Source: Smittium mucronatum (taxonomy: Eukaryota > Kickxellomycota > Harpellomycetes > Harpellales > Legeriomycetaceae). Taken from it: a DNA stretch of 64,000 nt. Positions 36,301-50,274 of this stretch are shown here, piece after piece. A program made the position numbers and the translations under genes. Below the pieces are notes generated by a model. The model was not told where the DNA came from. It searched no databases and was given only the letters and a program-made list of their open reading frames with translations. Positions within the stretch are counted from its first letter, which is position 1; the number at the start of each line of letters is the position of its first letter. The DNA is taken from contig LSSL01000214.1 in the NCBI GenBank assembly GCA_001953115.1, forward strand, positions 53,759-117,758, given 5' to 3'.

Positions 36301-39300
36301 TATCCATAAATATTTGATTATTATTATTTTTTCATTATTTTAAATTCCATTGATTTAATTTTGATAGAGATGATTTTATTTCATCCATTCCTACTTAGTG
36401 CTACTGCGTTAAAAAATGAAATGAAAACGTGATTTTTGATTGGAAAGACAAAGGATAATTCTTTTAAAATAAAACGGTATGCTAAATTCATCGGGATTTT
36501 CAAAAATTTAACACAATTTTATTTCTGGAAAATTAAAACATCTAGATAGATTATAAGTGAATATTTAATTATTTTATTGCTTAAATTGGCGAATATTTTG
36601 TCTTTTTTTGTAAAATAGAGATATAAAAAATATGTTTATGTTTCATTTTACTTATATAGATGATTTTTAATTCGTCCTTTTAATATGGAAAATAATTTTA
36701 ATGAATAAATTGCCAAAAATCAATGTAATAGCTTTGTTTTATCGAGATTTTTTACATTTTTTAGTTTCTATATTTAATCATCTTTCAAGTTATCGTTAAA
36801 AATTAATACAATATGAGTGTTTTTTAATAAATCTGACACATTTTTATGCAGATTGAAGCTATTTTAATCAAATATAATTAGTTTTTTAGTAAAAATTGAT
36901 ACAATAAATTAATATTCTGCCGACCATTTTACTGTAGGACAAACTTTGATATTTTTTTAAGAATAGAGAATTTTAACCATAATGTATGATTTAATTTTAA
37001 AAAATAAAAATAAATATTTTATAATAAGATATTCAAATAATTTAGCGAATATTAATTAAAACTAACTTTTATTCTTTAGAAAATATTGCTAGCTTCAAAA
37101 TAAAGTATTTTTAGTAGTAATATCTTTCGTCCACATAAAATTTACCGAATTATTATTAAATTTATTTTTCACATTTTAAAAATTCAAATGCCCATATACT
37201 TATTTTTAATGAAAAATTAAGCCAAATAATATATTAAAAATCGACTAAGTGAAAAAAAAAGTAAAATTCACCCAAATAATCCGTCATTTACTCTTCGATT
37301 TTTTTTTGTAGTATTGAATATTTTTATTTTATTTATGGGTTAGAATAATTAATATGGCGAGTTTAATTTATATTTTTCTAAAATAAGATTCATTTATTAT
37401 TAAATGTGTGTTATCTTGGCTTTTTTTTATTTATTTTAAATAATACTTTAGATTTTCTGTTGAAATTTTTATAAATTTTTATTAAACTCAAAGTGAAATG
37501 CCTATATTATTGTTTTTTATATTTCAACGACCCCTAGTTTTAAATTTTAGTTTCAAAATTTGGTTTTTATATTTTAAGCTCAATTTAACTTCCAATTTTA
37601 TATTATTCATTAATATATATTTTTTCAAAATAATCTCCCAAAAAATGCATATTATTTGAAAAAAAATCCAAATTTTCGTTAAAAAAGATAATATGACATC
37701 TATTAAAACAAATTGGATTCGCAAATACCCACATTTTATACTTTTAAATCCCTATTATCAAGTTTTAAATAATGTCTTGATTTTAACATCTCTTTTAATT
37801 TTATTAATGGGTTTTTTTCAAGTTGAAAAAAGAGGAGATAAATATTAGTGTTTTCAAAATAATGTGTCATGAATTTAATTTACCTCATTTAAAAGTAGTG
37901 TTTATATGATTTTATGTTCTGATGGTGATTCACAAAGAAGTGGCACAAAATAATTCTTTTCTCAATATAAAACTAAAATTTTCTTGTTTAACAATAGGAA
38001 AATGGTTATATAACTATGTAAGCTCAGATCATATACTATAAAAAATCATCTTAGAAAGAGGTGGAGAAATTTAGATGAAAATTTGGGTTTAATATAAAAA
38101 AAGCAATTATCCTATTTGAAAATAAGTTCAGAATTTTTCAATTTTGAAAAAGTTAGAATTCCAATATTTTAAATCTCACTTTAATGTATTGATTAAAACA
38201 TCTTACTAATTTTTTTAATATAGACATCCATTTTAAAATTTACCCATTCAAATAATACTTGACTGATTTTTTCAGAAGATTTAATAGTATATTCATATTT
38301 TTAATTTTAACCAATGAAGATAAAAAAGATATAATTTCCTATTTTGAGTTAACTATTATTTTTATGTCATCGAAAACCGACATTATAGCTAAAAAATGGG
38401 TTTAAAATGATCCTTCAGTTTACCATCTTAGATTTAAAACAAAATTTATTTTCAATTTTTCTAATATCGGGACAATTTGAATCTTTTAAAACAAATTGCG
38501 GATCTCTTACGATGATGGGCTTTCTTGTGAGCTAAACTTTTTGATACATATCCAGTGGTAATTTCAATTGACTATATTTTATCCTGAATATGAATCAAGT
38601 AACCATAAAAAGATAAAACCCATGTGAAATTGGTTCTATAATTTTTTTTTATCGTGTATGATAAATATGTTGGTGCTGGTATTGATATATAGGTAATGAT
38701 TCTCTAAATTGAATTTAACGTTTATAAATCATCAAAAAGAAAATCTAATTAAGACATTATGTAATTGAAATATTTTTTTAGGTGTATATTATTCTTAAAT
38801 TGTAATTTATATCCACGCTTAAATATTATCTGATTGTATTTAGAGGAAATTTTATTCGATAATATCCATTTTACTATACAAAAAATAAAGTGATAGAAAT
38901 TTAGATAAATCACTTTAAATTAAATATTTCCAATAATGTGTACACAATATTTTTAAAGGGGATTATCATTTATAGCTGGCCAAAAAAAAATTCATTGTAA
39001 TAAACTAGGCGCTTATTTATGAAATTATTCTCATTAAATATATTAATGATTTATGCTACAGAAAAAAAACTATGAGTTAATTACACATTACTGTTATGTA
39101 TACCTGCTTTTTCAATAAATCTTTTAAAGTAATTATTCAGTTTTTTTTTTCTAAATATAACTAGACTATAATTTTTTCTCCAAGTTTGAAACACTTTATG
39201 GATATTTTTAATATTAAATTTTTTGTGATAGCCTAATTATATCCCAGTTATTTTTGCATTTCTTTAGGGTACTCCTTTATTTTATTTTTGAATAAAAAAA

Positions 39301-40156
39301 TATGCAATAGTCACAAAAATTATATTTTTAAATTGAAATAATATAAATCTATCTCAAAATGTATATTTTTATTTAATAATACGAGCTGGAAAATATATTT
39401 TATAGGTAATTATCACAAAAAGTTTTTCTTTTTATTTTTCACATCAGTCAATTTATATTTTAATATGAGTGGGCCATATTTTTGGACATGATAGAAATTT
39501 ATATACGACATGATGAACAAATTAAAATTAAAAAAATTAAAAACTGGATGATATAAACTCAAATCCAATATAGTACAAGTAGGAAAAATTTACATAATAT
39601 TTACCAAAATTAAAAGAAAAAGAAAGAAAATGCATTGTTTTGAGATCAAAATTCAGTTTAATGGGATATATAAATTTTAAATTAGACAAAGCTGGATCCT
39701 ATTAATACTTTTTCATAGGATTTACATTTTAATCTTTTTAGTATATTCATCTCTATGCCATTATTGATCATCAAAATACTATCTCGATTTATAATTAATA
39801 TCAACATAGTATTAATATGTTTGATAAATTGAAATTTAAAGAAAGTCTATGTTTCAAACCCATATATCTTCTCTATTTTAAAATAATAAATATATTAATT
39901 TAAAAAAAAATAATAATATGGTAAAATATTTAATGTATTGGGTTATAAAAATCAGACTAAATGTATAGACGTTTGAAGAGTTGATTGAAGTTCTAAGAAT
40001 TATGTAAAAATTCTGTAATTCATTTATCCCACCAAATTATAACATTAAAATTATTATTAAAACATGACAAAATTTTCAAATTAGAGTATTTAATTAATTG
40101 AAGTAGTTTTTAGATTAATTTAAGAGTGAAATACCTGTCATGGTTTAGGTGCTTAA
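33338..40156. other. AT-rich intergenic desert
   Basis: No convincing gene. A 74-codon minus-strand frame (34251-34027) includes KIVIFDSTHI, faintly like the first Asp block of some DDE transposases, but with no supporting motif. A mildly GC-richer patch at 38.47-38.70 kb is unrecognised. Confidence 0.5.
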
Positions 40157-40180
40157 TAGTGTACTTTTAGAAGTACACTA
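40157..40180. repeat. Perfect 10-bp hairpin with a TTAG loop
   Basis: The arms TAGTGTACTT and AAGTACACTA flank a 4-base loop. It stands exactly at the left edge of the GC-richer island at 40.16-40.66 kb and could mark the end of an element. Confidence 0.75.
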
Positions 40181-40660
40181 AACTAAAATTTCACACAGCT
40201 TTGTATTATTCTTGGTTGGGAATAGTGGGAACAGCGCGCAGTGATTCGGAGGACAGAGATTCCAGAGAAGAACCATCTCAAAACAAGAGGAACCGATCTT
40301 TTAGTACAGCTGAAGCATATTATAGTGAACAAGTCTAGCATTCGACAGTCAGACGGATCTCGGAGTCTAACTGCTATTTGTAGGAAAGCCATGTCGATCA
40401 ATCCCAAGTTTGGATAGGGGATAATTTTTTTTAATACTCTAGAATTAGGCTCTAACTAGGAGCTCAGTAGTTTTAATGTATTATTGTCCATTGAAATTGA
40501 GCTTAATTCTTGACTTTATGTAACCTCAGTCATCCAGCCTACTTGAAGCAATGCCAGGGAGGGGGAGGTCTTTCCGTTGGTAGATTGCACCCTTTTCTTA
40601 TGGGTACACATCCGTTAATCCGGCAGAGGAACTTATTGTGTTTGGGATAATAGTCTTTTA
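40181..40660. other. GC-richer island of unknown nature
   Basis: Base composition is markedly richer in G and C than the flanks for about 480 bases, with abrupt edges. Two overlapping plus-strand frames look protein-like. One (about 40206-40419) reads through TEIPEKNHLKTRGTDLLVQL and ends NPKFG then TAG. The other contains ARSDSEDRDSREEPS before a stop. A 75-codon minus-strand frame (40407-40183) also overlaps. None matches a family I know. The right half has no long frame and has purine runs near 40558. It could be a transposon fragment, a structured RNA gene or a solo LTR. I cannot decide. Confidence 0.4.
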
Positions 40661-43600
40661 TATACGCCTCTTTTTTTTATGTTTTTTTAGTATATTTTTT
40701 AATTACATTATCTTACAATAAAATTCTGTGATACAGAAAAAATGCGAGGAGATAGGGTGCACATTTTTTCTTCAGAAATCATAGATTTATTATTTTTACA
40801 TATGCCAAAATAAATATAACAGTAGTTTATAAGAAAAACATTTTTTGATTAAATGATGAATTAGAGCTCAAAATATGCCTAAAAGTCTTTTTTTCTTTCA
40901 ATAACAAATAAATAAGAGAAAAAAGTAAAATATAATGATACATCTATGTTTTTAATATTCTTTAAATTTTAAAAAAAGACAGAAAGTAAAAAAAGATAAG
41001 AAACTTAAAGGGATTAAATATTAAAATTGAGTTATATAATCACAAAAAATGATAGGAGAAATATCATTAATTTTAGGGAGAAAATAATAGCCTTATCCTA
41101 TTTCTATAATTTTCCCTTTATCTTGATCAATAGTAAACCCATAATAAATTTATTTTTTATGTCATATTAACATTAAATATGAATTTTTCCCTTTAAACTA
41201 GCCATAATATATACTTTTCATAATACAGAATAAAAATTGGGTGAAAATCACAAAAAAATTTCAAAGTTTATTAGAATTAACAGCAATTTTTTAAAGATTC
41301 GTATAAATTACAATGAAAAAATGACACCAAAAAATCTTTAACGTTATATAAATTTAAAATAGCACATGAAATATTTAATTTTAATTTTCCTAGTTTTTAA
41401 TTCAAATTTATTTATCGCCTTAAGAAATTTATTGTAATTATCAAATATGCATCATTATTTTGAGTTTCATATATTCATATTTTTTTTCTATTACAGCCTC
41501 TTTTTCTTTTTCTTCCCGGAATTCGTTTTAAATTGAGTAATTATTTATTTTTTTCAGCTTTTTATGTCCATTTATTAATTAAAATTAAAATTAAAATTAA
41601 AATTTAAATAATCATATTTATCTACTATTTTTATAGCTTATCCTATAATTTTTTTTGGTTTTAGATTAACAAAAAAGCATTTTTTTAAAATGTTTCGCAA
41701 AAAATTCTTGAATATTTTTTTTCAGATATTCTCCTTAGTATACGTAAAAGCTTATCTGTACTCTATTGTTATTGTTAATTCTATTTATTTCCGATATTCC
41801 TCAAAACAATCCTAATATCTCTTCAATATTTTTATTTCTGTATTTAGTGTTTCCATAAATAAAAATTTAAACAAGACACTTAAATTTAATAGTATAAATA
41901 AATAAATATTAAATAATTTAAGAGTTTTTTTTTTATAAATAAATCCGAAATTTTCATATATTAGGTCTTTACGGTTATGTTTAGCAAAGTTTTTTGAATA
42001 GAATTTCCACTAAATTTTATTATTTTAATATATTCTAATATTCAGTTTGAAAAATTATAAGATTTAAAATGGATTATTTGATTAAAATATACATAAAAAT
42101 TTTCTATATCTGATCAAAATTTATTTTAGAATGTATTAATAAGTAATATTAATATTTTGAGTAATGTTTTAAAAATTTAAAAAGGAAGATGTAGTATTTA
42201 TATTTCATAATGACTTAATTTCCAAAAAATATGGCAAAAAATGCCGAACTATGAATCTTATATTTGGTTTAGAAATATGTGCTCATTTTAACTGGATGAA
42301 AAAACTTTTGATATTTCTTTTAAACTCAATATGAATTACAAATTATTTTGAGGCCATCAAAACGTTTGCGATAATATTTCTTCTAAAAATCTACTACTTT
42401 AAATTATCATTATAACTCGAAATATCTAATTTTCATTTGTCAATTCGCTTACTGGTTTCAAATTTTTAAACATTTTTTACTTTTAAGAATATTGGGCGAT
42501 TTTTTTTTTCGTGAAATTTTTAAAAAAAATCCGAAATATTTCGTAAACCTGCTTAATAAAAGTTACATATCTTGTTATTATGGTATCAATAAGCTGATAA
42601 ATATATATATATGCGCTTTTAAGGCAATAAATAAGGATTTTTACTGAAATATTATTTCATTATTTAAAAAAACGAATTTTATTTGTTAATATTGAGTTTT
42701 AAAGAAAACATTTTCCAGCAATTTTTTAGGGTTTTTTAATTACCAAGGTTGAATTATTTTTTTAAGAGCCTTTTTTTTCATAAAATTTAAAAAATACATC
42801 CTTCTTTTTACGGGAAATTTATTCCAAATTCAATAAAAATTTCTAAAAAATTTCACTCAACTCCCATCTGACCTTTATACAGCCCCATGCCTCAAATATA
42901 TTGGTTAAAGGATGAAAAATGCATGAAAATTCTTTTTTCATCCTTTTTTATTAAATATTTCAAAAATTAATCTAAGTTTTTTACTTAATTTATTTTATAA
43001 ATAATAACAATTAGATATAGAATATTATATATGCGAAATATAAATCGATTTAAATTAATATATATACCCAATAAAAATTTTAGTATCATTGTTTCCTTAA
43101 AATTATTAAAAATAAAATCCAAGTTCACCTCCAATATTTCAAATATTGCAAAAAATTATTATATAAAGCTTTTTTATTGACTAAAGATATCGATTCTGCA
43201 ACTTGGTAAAGTTTTTTATTTATTAATTTTTTAAAATAATTTTCACACTATTCAGTTTTTTAGTTGTATATATTTGAATAATTATCTGATAAATATCTAA
43301 CTTTGGATTTTTAACGATAAAAAGAAAAAATAATAATAATATTTTAAATATTTTTGATTTTTTTGAAGTAAAAAATCAGAACCTCATTAACATCCATTTT
43401 TTTGTTTTATAAAATCTACCTCGCACAAAATCCTAACAATCTCGAGAAAAAATGTATTATATGTCATATCTCATAATCGGGGAGGGAGGGGGACAAGGCG
43501 ATCTTTACCTTAATCAAGTAAAAAAAAATATTCCAAATTAAATAGATAAAAAAAAGTAAATCGGTGAATATCGCTGTAAAAATGCCCCACTTCTCAAATA

Positions 43601-45835
43601 ATAACTCACAAGTCAAGAATTTAACCGCAGGTCAGAGAAAAAATTATTATTTATTTAGGGTTATTTATTTTCTCGATGTTAAATAAAATTGCAATGTGTT
43701 CTATAAAATTTTCCTATGAGCCACCTTATATTTATCTATCGACATTATAATCATAATTAGTAGATAGATTTGAAATAGTGTTGATTCATTTGAGATTTTT
43801 CATTATTATTATAAAAATTTGAATATTTTTTTAATTTTTCCGATTTAAAACTGGTGAAAGAATAAGACGTTTATTAAATTGGAATAATTTGTCAATATAT
43901 TTAATATTAATTTATTAAATTTAGGCTTACGGAAAAATTTTAATAATCAAATAAAATTTATCCAAAATTTTCCATAGATAATCCAAAATCAGATAAAAAT
44001 GATATATGTAAAAATATCATTTGAAAATTTTGATATGTGGATATAAAAAAACAATATTCATTTCGTTTTTTTTTCTTAATGTACAGAATAATTATTTTTC
44101 TCGCTATTCAATATATATTTTAATAATAATTTTTGAATATTAAATGTGTTTAATAATTATTATTTGTTTATTATTTGTAAATTGGATCTTTTTTTGAGAA
44201 ATTATTTTCTGAAAAGATATTTTAAAATTTGCTATTAATATAATTTTTTTTTAGTGAAATTACCTCTGAACCTGAAAATATCATCGAATATTTTTTTAAT
44301 ATCTTTTGATTCCGGGTTTAAAAATTTTCTATTATTCTTTTTTAGCGGCATAAAATTTGCATGAATTTATTATTTCATTGTTTTTATTTCTAATAATAGT
44401 TTATTTATTCAAAAGACGTCATAAAAAAAATGTGGATTTTTCAAAAAAATAGCATTATGCATTTGTTAAATTTAAATTTTTTGGACATTTTCGCCTTTTA
44501 TTTTAGCATTTTTACCAAATGTTTTTGATTTTGGTTTTCATTAGTTCTTTTTAACTGACTATATTCTTCTATGATGTTTGAAATAAACTTTTTATTTTCG
44601 AATTTTCCATATTTTTCTAATATTTTTAGTTTTCTACTCTAATTTTTTAAAAATTTCCTATCATTTTTAAAAGTAATTGTTGATATTATTTGTATTGATT
44701 TTTCTGAGATAATAATTTATTTATTTATTTTTAAAAACATTATTTTATTTATTATCATGTGATTGAAAATATCACATTCGCATTTTGCAGGAATTTATAA
44801 AATTAGGCATTGATCTGCGGTTTTTCATCCTGGAAATTAGGAATTTTTCTTTTCCCCTTGTTCCAGTAATTTTTTTAAAAAAAATTACGGATTTTAATGG
44901 AGCCTGATTTTTTCTGTCTTCATTTAGAAGTAATTTTAAATTACCAATTGTGGAAGGGTTGGGTCAATTGGGATATTTATTGATGTTAGGTGCTTTTTGG
45001 GGGTATTTATGGCCAGATATTCTATTTGTCTTGTAAAAAAGAAATTTTTTGAAGACCTGGATTCATTTAGTCTTTCGTCGTTTTAGTGACTAAAAAAAAT
45101 ATCATATTTTAGACTCACTTTTAAAGATAAGATTATTTTTATTTTTACAAAACTTTTTGTGATGAAATTATATATATTTATGAGAAAAATGTGAAGCTTT
45201 GATGTTTTAAGATCCCCAATCTATGATATAACTTTTCTTTAACAATTTTTTTTTTAAAAAAAATTATAGTTCGGTGACTACTATCAATGTATCGAGAACA
45301 TTATATTGAAATACTTATACAGCCCCAAGAATTTTTTTGTGTAGTTTTTAAATTTAGAAAATAAAAATTTTCTATTATCATTTCAAAGTATATTGGTAAT
45401 TTCTGGGATTTTGTGGAATATTTTTTAAAATATCTTAAAGCTCCAGTGAATATAAACATAGTTTAAATGTGACCTCACCACTGCCTACTATTTTTTCTGC
45501 TATTTTTCTTACAATTAAATTTCATAAAAAATTTCCAACTATCCAACCCCCTCCCACTATACACAAAGGCATGATTGCTGTTTTATTTACTATTTTTTCT
45601 TGTTTTTTTTATTTCTGCACATCATAATTTGTCAACTACTTTTGGCTCAGAGTAAATTTAGGTTGAAAACCGCTTAAATTAACACTCAAAAGTCCGAATC
45701 TATATTTTTTTCCTCAAAATATTTTTGTAAGATTAAAGGTGTCAGATCACTGTATAGATTTGGGTTTTCAAAAAATTATTTTTGTAAAAATGGATTAATT
45801 TAAAATATAACAAAATCTGTAATGCTTTAATCTAC
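40661..45835. other. AT-rich intergenic desert
   Basis: No host gene was recognised. It contains an AAAATT hexamer repeat (41577-41605), a G-rich patch at 43.48-43.50 kb and a 42-codon hydrophobic plus-strand frame at 44908-45036. Confidence 0.5.
41577..41605. repeat. Hexamer microsatellite (AAAATT)n
   Basis: Four to five tandem copies of the unit AAAATT, uninterrupted. Confidence 0.85.
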
Positions 45836-46353
45836 AAAGGGATGGGATAATAATTTCGAGAGGCTTGTCCAGCATAAAAGTGGGAGGTATTTCTTAATTA
45901 AACTATTTTACCTAATAACCTTAACTTAAATTGGCCCTTGGAGGATTAGCTCTTTTAGAAACCTCTTGTAGAGCAGATGATTTATCAAACAGACGATTGC
46001 TTTGATATAACATTACGATGTGTCCCTCTTTTTTTAGTTATAAGTTTGTTTTTTTTTTTTTTTTCAATATTAATAGACACTTGGTTCAATTGACTTTGTT
46101 CAAGATTATGAAAATTCACTACTGGTTCGATAACAGTAATCTCAAAATAAGCTTTGTTTTTTAATCCCATATAAGGTTAATTACTATCTTGAAACCTAAT
46201 TATTATTAGTGAAGTCCTCAGGAAATTCCACCGTAGTATTTAGTATGACTATAGATGAGAAATTGAGAGCTATAAACAGTAAAATACTATAGATTAAGGG
46301 CTTCATGGGACTTAATTTTCCGTATCGGTATGCCGCAGCAAAAAGGGATGACA
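45836..46353 (-). repeat. 3' LTR (degenerate, longer than its partner)
   Basis: Read on minus, it starts TGTCATCCC (46353) and ends near 45836. Shared blocks with the 5' LTR include GCATAAAAGTGGG (45872-45884) and the segment around CCTAATAACCTTAACTTAAA. It is about 190 bases longer than the other LTR, with a 16-base T run (46049-46064) that may be a later expansion. Confidence 0.55.
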
Positions 46354-47198
46354 GAAATACATAGAAATAATATTACATGATAATCATTGCTCTCATTTTA
46401 ATTGAAAACTACATACGCTCTTCTATTTTTTATGCCCGCCTACTAAATATTCCCAAAACATAGTTTTTTTTTTTGTAAAAGAATTCAATCTCTAAATTAT
46501 GTTTTGATTTTCTTTAATTTCTCAGGAATCTTTTGGGTTTTATAAGTTTTTCGTGGTCTCTTTTTCGTTTTTCTTGATAAGTTTATGTTACTGCTAGGCT
46601 TCCCAGTTTTTTTTTGAATGGGATTTTCTTTTCCTTATTTCTTGGATATTTTCTTATCGCATTCCCATTATAAAGAGTTAGATGAATATAAATTTCACCG
46701 TATTAGGTACTCAAATTTTTGGTGGTTTAATCTTGAATCCATTATTTTCTTTTTTTTGGGATTTTATTCTGTTATTCTGTTATTTTTGATACTTCTGGGG
46801 TTAGCTCTTTCTTCATTATATTCTTTTTATATGAAAGTAAAGATAAGTGGAATATTGGGTGTATTTTCATGCTTTTTGGGAGCTCTAGTCTGTATTAAAT
46901 ATACGGTAGTCTTTTATAATTTTTTTATGGGCTAGGATAAATATTTATGGTTTCTTTTTTTGCCTAATTGTTGACATTTTTTTTAAATAAAGCCATATTT
47001 ATTCTTCTACCTTGAATTCTGGTGCAGTATTTCTATTTTCATTGGCATGTACTTTTTATTTCTTTGTCTTTTTTCGAATTTATCTTTAACGACTAGTGGG
47101 TTTCTTCTATTTCCTTTACCCTTGCCTCTGCATCAGATACCGTTGAGTTTTACTAATATGTAAAGAGAAATATAATTTTTATTTAATTAGCTCATAAA
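46354..47198 (-). other. Distal internal part of the Ty3/Gypsy relic
   Basis: The segment lies between the integrase core and the 3' LTR. No chromodomain or integrase C-terminal motif is readable. No purine-rich tract is left immediately before the LTR. A 105-codon plus-strand frame (46618-46935) is discussed under rejected items. Confidence 0.4.
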
Positions 47199-47700
47199 AT
47201 GGGGGAAAATTTGTTGAGCTGTAACCAGAATCGGTTTAGGAGAATTCAGCCAAAATCAGGATTTGGATCCAACTATTTTTTTGAAAGTTTACTTAAAACC
47301 TTAATTAAAGTTCTAGATCTGTTTTACAGATTTATTCCTCCCATCTTTCTCTACGAGAAACATAAATTACAATATTTTAATACTTTTTACAGGCCAAACA
47401 ACTTTTTCCAGAATTTAGACGTAAAATTCGTAACTTTATCAAGAACTTTATCTTAAGGAGACTGTAATTCCTTATCAATGTTTTAATTATCATTTAAACA
47501 TTTTATTTGGAGCTGTGGGGCTTTTTGAAAGGAACTAATTTGGTCATTTTCGTCAATTTATATATGAATATGAATATTTTGATGTATACTTGAGATTCAG
47601 GAAGTTTTAGTATGAAAATAATACTTGTTAAATTGGACTTCGCCTCAACCATTTTTAGAGATTTTACTTATCCATGATGGTTTATTAAACCTTCTTGATT
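47199..47700 (-). pseudogene. Integrase remnant
   Basis: On the minus strand, LTKMTKLVPFKK (about 47558-47521) resembles the block after the first catalytic Asp of Gypsy integrases (DRxxKMAHFIPCKK). DKVTNFTSKFWKKLF (about 47443-47397) matches the second Asp block (SDRxxxFTSxFW). The third acidic block is not clear. Multiple stops are present. Plus-strand frames here are antisense shadows. Confidence 0.75.
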
Positions 47701-48179
47701 TTAGTTCTGTTAAAGATTCCACATTATTCTAATTACTTTTGGGCGTTTTTTTCAAATAGGAAAATTTTTAGCATTTTTTTAAAAATATTGTTATATTTTT
47801 CTCAAAGTGGACTAACAATTTTGAGTTTTGATATTATTTAAATTATTTTAGCTTCTGGTACATATTTTCTTGCTTGAACCTTCGATTGCTTTTCTTTTAA
47901 ATTCACCGGCTTGTTGATACTAGACCCTGCTATTATTTTTCTATCGAGTTTTTTATTATGTTTTTTTGGATCCTTCTTGTTATTTTTTATTAATATGTGA
48001 AAAAAAATTTTTTTCACAAGATATTATTTGGAGTGGTTTCTTTGTCTTTATTCTCCGGTCTTCTTAGGGTCTTTATGCATTTTCGCCATCTTTTACTTAT
48101 CTATACTATATTGTGAAGTTGTATTTCAAAAATTCCATCAACCATCTTGAGTTTCTCCTTTTCAGATTGTTTTCTGTTT

Positions 48180-48370
48180 TGAAGCATGGGAGGTTTTTGT
48201 GGACTGTGATGAATTTATCTTTTGGATAAAGCCTTCGGTAAAATAAGTCCTCTCTTTAAACTCAGCCATAATTGTTAGAAGATCCTTATCTTTGACTTAA
48301 CAGTTTAATTTTGGCTCGTAAAACTTTTTAAAGAAGTACTTTACTGTGTGAAATATTTATTTTTTGTAAT
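48180..48370 (-). pseudogene. RNase H remnant
   Basis: Following the RT connection are YFTQ (for the usual YFSRKL), TVKSK (for Y.VxEKE), LSLKR, and KFIT.VHKNLP (for F.V.TDHKNL). Stops interrupt it. It lies in the expected place between RT and integrase. Confidence 0.6.
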
Positions 48371-48483
48371 CTGAGATATAATTATTCCCATTAAATAGTT
48401 TCAATCATCTGACTGTATTATTTATGGGTTTTCTGGATCTGTATAGTCCAAAATCGATACATATTTTATGTACAGGATTAACA

Positions 48484-49255
48484 TTATAGACTCATTTTCC
48501 AATGATTCATCGCATACAAAATCAGCACACTTTTTTTTAGCCCAAATAAAAGGTTTCTCTTTTGACATACCCAGTATAAATCCACAATAGTAAATATGAA
48601 TCCAATAAATCTTGAGATTTCTTTATAAGATTCCGTGTTTTTACAGCTTACTAGACTTTTCGATTTATTTGGGTACAATTTTAACCCTTCGGGAAAAATT
48701 ATGTGACCGAGAAGATTGATTTATGTGAAGTTAAATTTTAATTTCTCGAGTTTTTATTACAAATAATTTTGCATAAACTTTTCTAGCGCCTGTTTTACGC
48801 GTGTTTCTTGCTGTGTTTCGACTTGAGAAAAAACTATCATTTCTATAAAGTATGCCACTGGTTAACTGTCGATGTTCTCATAGAATTTTTTTTATGAGGT
48901 ATTGGATTGTAGGAGATTCTTTAAAGCCGAATGGAATTAATTGGTATTCGAAATTCCAATATTTCACCTGAAAGAATTTTTTCATTCGAAGCATCCACCA
49001 ATTACTAAGAGGTTTTAATCCAGTCGTATGGTCTAATTTGGTTTATATTTCAGATATTAATAATCTATAGAATGGTCTTTTAATCCTAGGGAGAGGAACT
49101 TAGTTTTTTACGGTGACAGAATTTGGTTTTCTGTTCGAAACAGAGTTTTGACCCGATTTTAAATTTAACAAAAATCAACGGAGTTCCAATGGGGGATTTG
49201 GACGGTTCGATAAATTAATTTGCCAAATTATTTTCGATGACTTTTAAGCGTTTTC
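48484..49255 (-). pseudogene. Reverse transcriptase remnant
   Basis: On the minus strand, in several frames, successive blocks match Ty3/Gypsy RT: ENNLA then FIEPSKSPIGTPLIFVK (49.24-49.16 kb), VPLPRIKRPFYRLL (about 49.1), YQLIPFGFKESPTIQYLI (about 48.93), YFIEMIVFSQ (48852-48835), LLGHIIFPEGLKLYPNK (about 48.7) and the thumb/connection ISRFIGF (48.6). The YxDD catalytic box has decayed to YFIE, so both catalytic Asp are gone. Stops and frameshifts separate the blocks. Confidence 0.85.
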
Positions 49256-50274
49256 AATTCGGCCTCAGAAAGGGGATATATGAGTTACAGGGGAAAATGC
49301 GAATGATTGGAAGGGATAGAGTCTACCACAGATTACCAATAGGAAAAATATTCCATATCTTACACAAGCCATTGTTTTTATTTATACTATTACGGTATAA
49401 AATTTACTTGGTTTTTTGCAAGGTATATTAATACGCCTTTTTTAGGGTAACCGAACTTCAGTCACCTTTTTTAAGATAGCTTTTTAGATATTTTTCATTC
49501 TACAAAGCAATTTTTCCTAGATAAATAAATATGATTCCAATAAAATAATTAAATCCAAAAATAAACAGTATCGCTTTTATTAAAAATACAACGTATTTAT
49601 TAAATTCATATCACAGACATAAAAAAACAAAAAATAACAATATTAAACCCCCCTAATGAAAAGTTAGGAGCGATGCAGTACATATAAATTGAAATATGGG
49701 CCCCCATGATGTTATTTCTTACAGGTATTATTTCTGTGGCGCAATAACAGGTTCTCTGCGGATTAGTCTTTATTCATTTTTTAGATGAGAGATTGCGTAT
49801 ATTATAAGCAACTGTTTGGTAAGATTATGTTTATTTTTTCCTCAGTTTTTGTATTTCTAATATTTTTTTTTGGAGTTTTATGAAATCTTGTTGGCTCTCT
49901 TTAATTAGTTTCTTTTGTTCCTTTCCTTGTTCTATTAGCTAGTTTTTTTCACCATAAGTTATTCATTCTCTTCAATAGATTCTATGAATACTTTTTGAAA
50001 GAGTTCGAAAATTCTTGCTCCGTTTCGTATCTCAGATCCTCTTATGTTTCAGTATTTCATCTTCGAGAAGTTAATAAAGTATGTATTTCCTTTGGATTTT
50101 CAGTTTTCGGAGACGAATTCTGGGTTAAAAATCATGCTTTTGGTATTCCAGTTTATTGTCTGATTATGACTAAGGAGTCATAATAAGCCAATTATTATTG
50201 GATTTTCTGTAGATTTCATTAGATATATTGCCATTCTTTCCGAGTGCTTATTAATGGATTGTAGTAAAATGACA

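Noticed and set aside
46129..46140. GGTTCGATAAC, similar to a tRNA B box
   Set aside because: There is no matching A box at the right distance, no cloverleaf can be folded, and it lies inside the 3' LTR.
46618..46935. 105-codon plus-strand frame with several hydrophobic segments, resembling a small membrane protein
   Set aside because: It lies inside the Ty3/Gypsy relic on the opposite strand. Its Phe/Leu richness follows from the complement of A-rich pol sequence. I found no family match and no intron or promoter signal.
47199..47456. 85-codon plus-strand frame
   Set aside because: It is exactly antisense to the integrase catalytic-core relic on the minus strand.
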